Shown here piece by piece: positions 61,697-64,000 of a stretch of DNA of 64,000 nt. This stretch comes from CAWFQB01 sp965277875. GTDB lineage: Bacteria; Armatimonadota; Chthonomonadetes; Chthonomonadales; Chthonomonadaceae. Numbering within the stretch: the stretch's first letter is position 1; each line of letters opens with the position of its first letter. The notes under the pieces are model-generated. The model did no database searches. It was not told the DNA's origin and saw nothing but the letters and a program-made list of their open reading frames with translations. The stretch covers positions 3,224,001 to 3,288,000 of the forward strand of contig CBDIDV010000002.1 in NCBI GenBank assembly GCA_965277875.1, written 5' to 3'. The translations under genes and the position numbers were made by a program.

Positions 61697-62581
61697 TTAT
61701 GACTGCGGGCCTGCCCCGGCGCGAAGCAGTTGTTCGGGGTCGGTCGTGGTTTGTTGAGCGGCGCGCAGGAGGGTGTCGGGCGCGGCTTCCAGTCGGCTTG
61801 CGCCGCGCAGCAGGGTCTGGCTGGCCCGCTGCCGCTCGACACGCAGGCGCAAAAACTCCCGGCATTCAAGCGCGGCTTCGATGATGCGTGGCGATGGTTC
61901 CAGCATCGCCTTGCCGGCTGCGGCCTCGCCCCGCGCGAGTCTATCCACGAATGGCAGGGCCGACTCGTCCCCGATCTGCTCATAGGCTTTCAATATCGCA
62001 AGAGTGAATGTTTCGTTCAGACCGCCGAGGGCGCGATTAAGGCAGGCGCGGCTGTTGGCGTCGAGCAGGGCGGCATCAGAGGATTGCAGGCGCGGCAATA
62101 GTCGGATAAGCGCGGTCTGCACCTGGGCATTGATGTCGTGTTCCTCAATGTCCAGCGACTCGGCCAGCGGGCCGACGGCGCGCAGGTCATCAATGGCGGT
62201 CAACTCGCTTGCTGCCTTCTTGTGTGTTTTGGTGGCGGCCGCCACGCCCCAGAAGCCGCTGAACATATAAAAGTTCATCCACCAGTCGCCCACATCCCAA
62301 TTGCCGGTACGCGCAACTCGCACACAATACCCCACGGCTATCAGAGTTATTACCACTCCGAACGCAGCCCACCCGATACGCGCGCTGCGCCGGGACTGCC
62401 GCAGTTTGCGGGCCTCCGTCTGTACCGTGTTCAGCAGGGATTCGACGTACTCCTGATCCTGCCGGGTACGCTCCTGCTCCCGCGCCTGCGTCGGCGTATC
62501 GGCAAACCACTGACCGACAGGCAGGAAGGAACTGTACAGCGCATTTGTCTGTGCTTTGTCTTCCTTAGTTTGCTGCAGCAT
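61697..62581 (-). CDS. Membrane HEAT-like protein with C-terminal LLR motifs, A
   Basis: A 294-residue protein with two membrane helices (AAFGVVITLIAVGYCVRVA and FYMFSGFWGVAAATKTHKK, about 70-120) after a charged helical N-terminus (residues 20-65). The cytoplasmic part has a HEAT-like stretch (LRAVGPLAESLDIEEHDINAQVQTALIRLLPRL, FTLAILKAYEQIGDESALPFVDRLARG). The tail carries TLLRGAS, TLLRAA and QLLRAG at about 14-residue spacing, as in the soluble operon genes at 17355-22155. ATG 62581 has GGAGAAA upstream. Function unknown. A paralog lies upstream at 62841 after 259 bases without clear features. Confidence 0.75.
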   Translation of the reverse strand: MLQQTKEDKAQTNALYSSFLPVGQWFADTPTQAREQERTRQDQEYVESLLNTVQTEARKLRQSRRSARIGWAAFGVVITLIAVGYCVRVARTGNWDVGDWWMNFYMFSGFWGVAAATKTHKKAASELTAIDDLRAVGPLAESLDIEEHDINAQVQTALIRLLPRLQSSDAALLDANSRACLNRALGGLNETFTLAILKAYEQIGDESALPFVDRLARGEAAAGKAMLEPSPRIIEAALECREFLRLRVERQRASQTLLRGASRLEAAPDTLLRAAQQTTTDPEQLLRAGAGPQS

Positions 62582-62840
62582 CTGCTTTTGCCTTTTCTCC
62601 AGCGTAGGTTCGGGTCAAACTTTGTGATTAGGACGCTGTATTACGTCGCTGTTCAGAATGTCTGAGGCAGGATTTCCGGTTTAGCTGCCCGAAGCGTGGT
62701 TGGAAGCGCGGCGCCTCCGACTCCGGCACACTGTACGGCATCAAGAACTCTCGCCAAAAGCAGGACGCGCAAATTCACGGCGGGCTACCATGCGCGGATC
62801 GCCATACGCTAAACTTTCAGGCTGAACGTACACGCCGCGT

Positions 62841-63854
62841 TTAAGCCGCGTCCGGTTTGCTGGCGCGCAGCATCTGTTCCGGCACGACTTCGATTTGTGA
62901 ACTCGCGGGGCGCAGGAGAACATCGCCGGATGTAGTGTCTGCGCTGGACGGCCGGAGAAGCTGCTCGCTGGCGCGCTGCCCCTGAACGCGGCTTTGCAGG
63001 TAGAGAAGGCACTCGGCAGCGGCCTGCCGCACTTCGGCGGGAACAGTTCCCCCTTGCAGGCCGGGCAGGCCGCGTGACAGGCGTTCCACCGTGGCTAGTT
63101 CCTTCGCGCCGCCGGTCTGCTCGAATGCCTTGAGAATGGAAACGCGCAGATCCACTTCGCGGCGATATGCGGAGCGGGAAAAAAGCTCTGTAATGTCCCG
63201 ATGCCCGCTGGAGTTAGGAGAGATGGCGAGCAGGCGCAGCAGGCGCGCGCGGCGCGCATCCGTCAACAAGTCGGCATCGCTGGCCTTCAGGGTGGGAAGC
63301 AGGGGTATCAGGCCGCGCTTGGACAGGTTGCGAACCGGCGTGCTTTCCACATTCAGCGTATCCACGAGCGGGCCAATCAAGGCCGTGTCATGGTTCTTGC
63401 TCAGTTCTTGTGTCAGCGCGGTCTTGCGGCGGTATGAGCGTCGCGTAATCAGCGCAACTGTGACCATGCCAAATGTCACTGTACATATCATTGCAATCGT
63501 GGCGTCTATGCCGGAACCGGAGCCTGCCTCGGCAACAACGCGATGCGTAACCGCGAACATGGCGAGCGTAAACGCTGCCGTCCATACCAGCATAACGTAG
63601 TCGTCGCGCCGCTTCAGGCGAAGCTCCTGCTTGATAAGGGCGTTCAGCGCGGAAGCGGACGCCGTGACGTGTTCCTCTGCGCCTGTCTGCACTTCATGGA
63701 TTTCCGCAAGAGGTATTTCACTAAGAAGTGTTTCCGCAAGAAGCGTCGGCGCTTCACCGCCTATCGTCGCGGGCGTATGCGTCGGCGACGGCTCATGATC
63801 GGGCGGCAGCGTGAACTGCGGGGTCTGGGCTTCGGTGGTTTGCTGCTGAAGCAT
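62841..63854 (-). CDS. Membrane HEAT-like protein with C-terminal LLR motifs, B
   Basis: A 337-residue paralog of the neighbouring gene; both begin MLQQ. ATG 63854 follows GAGGAG. Two membrane helices lie at about residues 85-145 (YVMLVWTAAFTLAMFAVTHRVV, IDATIAMICTVTFGMVTVALIT). The cytoplasmic part follows with a HEAT-like series (ALIGPLVDTLNVESTPVRNLSKRGLIPLLPTL, LRLLAISPNSSGHRDITELF, VSILKAFEQTGGAKELATVERLSRG). The tail has QLLRPS, VLLRPA and QMLRAS at about 14-15 residue spacing. The shared phrase QRAS-x-x-LLR just before the first motif links it to gene A. The last 146 bases of the window show no gene. Confidence 0.75.
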   Translation of the reverse strand: MLQQQTTEAQTPQFTLPPDHEPSPTHTPATIGGEAPTLLAETLLSEIPLAEIHEVQTGAEEHVTASASALNALIKQELRLKRRDDYVMLVWTAAFTLAMFAVTHRVVAEAGSGSGIDATIAMICTVTFGMVTVALITRRSYRRKTALTQELSKNHDTALIGPLVDTLNVESTPVRNLSKRGLIPLLPTLKASDADLLTDARRARLLRLLAISPNSSGHRDITELFSRSAYRREVDLRVSILKAFEQTGGAKELATVERLSRGLPGLQGGTVPAEVRQAAAECLLYLQSRVQGQRASEQLLRPSSADTTSGDVLLRPASSQIEVVPEQMLRASKPDAA

Positions 63855-64000
63855 GGCGGCGGCTCCTCCGGCGTAAATCACAAGTGAGGCACGTTGAATT
63901 ACAACAACACACAGCAAGTTGCAACAAAACGTAACGAATTACAATGAATTACAATTAATCACTATAAAGCGGCTGAAAGTCGCCCGCGCTGAACGGCGGT

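Overview
The window is bacterial DNA, roughly 60% G+C, dense with genes on both strands, with no rRNA, no CRISPR array, no prophage and no intact transposase. The gene mix is planctomycete-type secreted cytochrome/DUF1501/DUF1549-1553 proteins, a SARP-type regulator with an ATPase and TPRs, PEP-CTERM and IPT surface proteins, GH43 and GH44 glycosidases, TrmFO, and ECF sigma factors with their own membrane partners. This fits Armatimonadota (or a PVC/Chloroflexota-like soil lineage) best. The assignment is inference from gene content only.

Layout. 1-1228 holds a GH43 arabinanase-like gene cut by the window edge and broken by one apparent frameshift. 3046-10810 is a minus-strand run of secreted proteins: DUF1501, a small exported protein, a lipoprotein MsrA, DUF1549/1553 with Ig-like domains, a Uma2 nuclease-like protein, and WD40 with a planctomycete cytochrome domain. 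11007-17307 carries the coupled pair bcp-recQ, a secreted hydrolase, trmFO and a PAP2 phosphatase. 17355-22155 is a tight operon of four paralogous HEAT-repeat proteins that share a C-terminal series of LLR[P/A] motifs. 22537-33572 is exported and surface biology: GH44, a PEP-CTERM protein, a 1293-residue IPT-domain protein, the SARP-NTPase-TPR regulator and a secreted beta-rich protein. 33791-40235 has ribokinase, a Fic/Doc-like protein lacking its catalytic His, two envelope proteins, and an ECF sigma factor overlapping the gene for its likely membrane partner. 40299-43489 has small antitoxin-like genes and a DUF559-SF2 helicase. 43833-48914 has a large zinc metalloprotease, an N-formylglutamate-amidohydrolase-like protein and a small membrane protein. 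49198-54913 is a three-gene minus-strand set: sigma factor, XRE-like protein, and a fusion of ImmA/IrrE peptidase, UvrD helicase and PD-(D/E)XK/Fe-S nuclease. 55.3-60.3 kb has three tRNAs (Gly, Arg, His), a frameshifted gene, an ankyrin protein, a VapBC45-type toxin-antitoxin pair and another HEAT protein. 60350-63854 has a 3-hydroxyisobutyrate-dehydrogenase-like enzyme and two membrane-anchored members of the LLR HEAT family.

Two things look most novel. The first is the six-member HEAT family with three LLR[P/A] motifs at every C-terminus, found in two clusters 40 kb apart. The second is the sigma / XRE-like / ImmA-UvrD-nuclease set, which looks like a regulated DNA-damage or defence module. 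Several dispersed palindromic repeats occur between genes. Polypurine/polypyrimidine repeats of a similar kind have become protein-coding inside recQ and the UvrD fusion.
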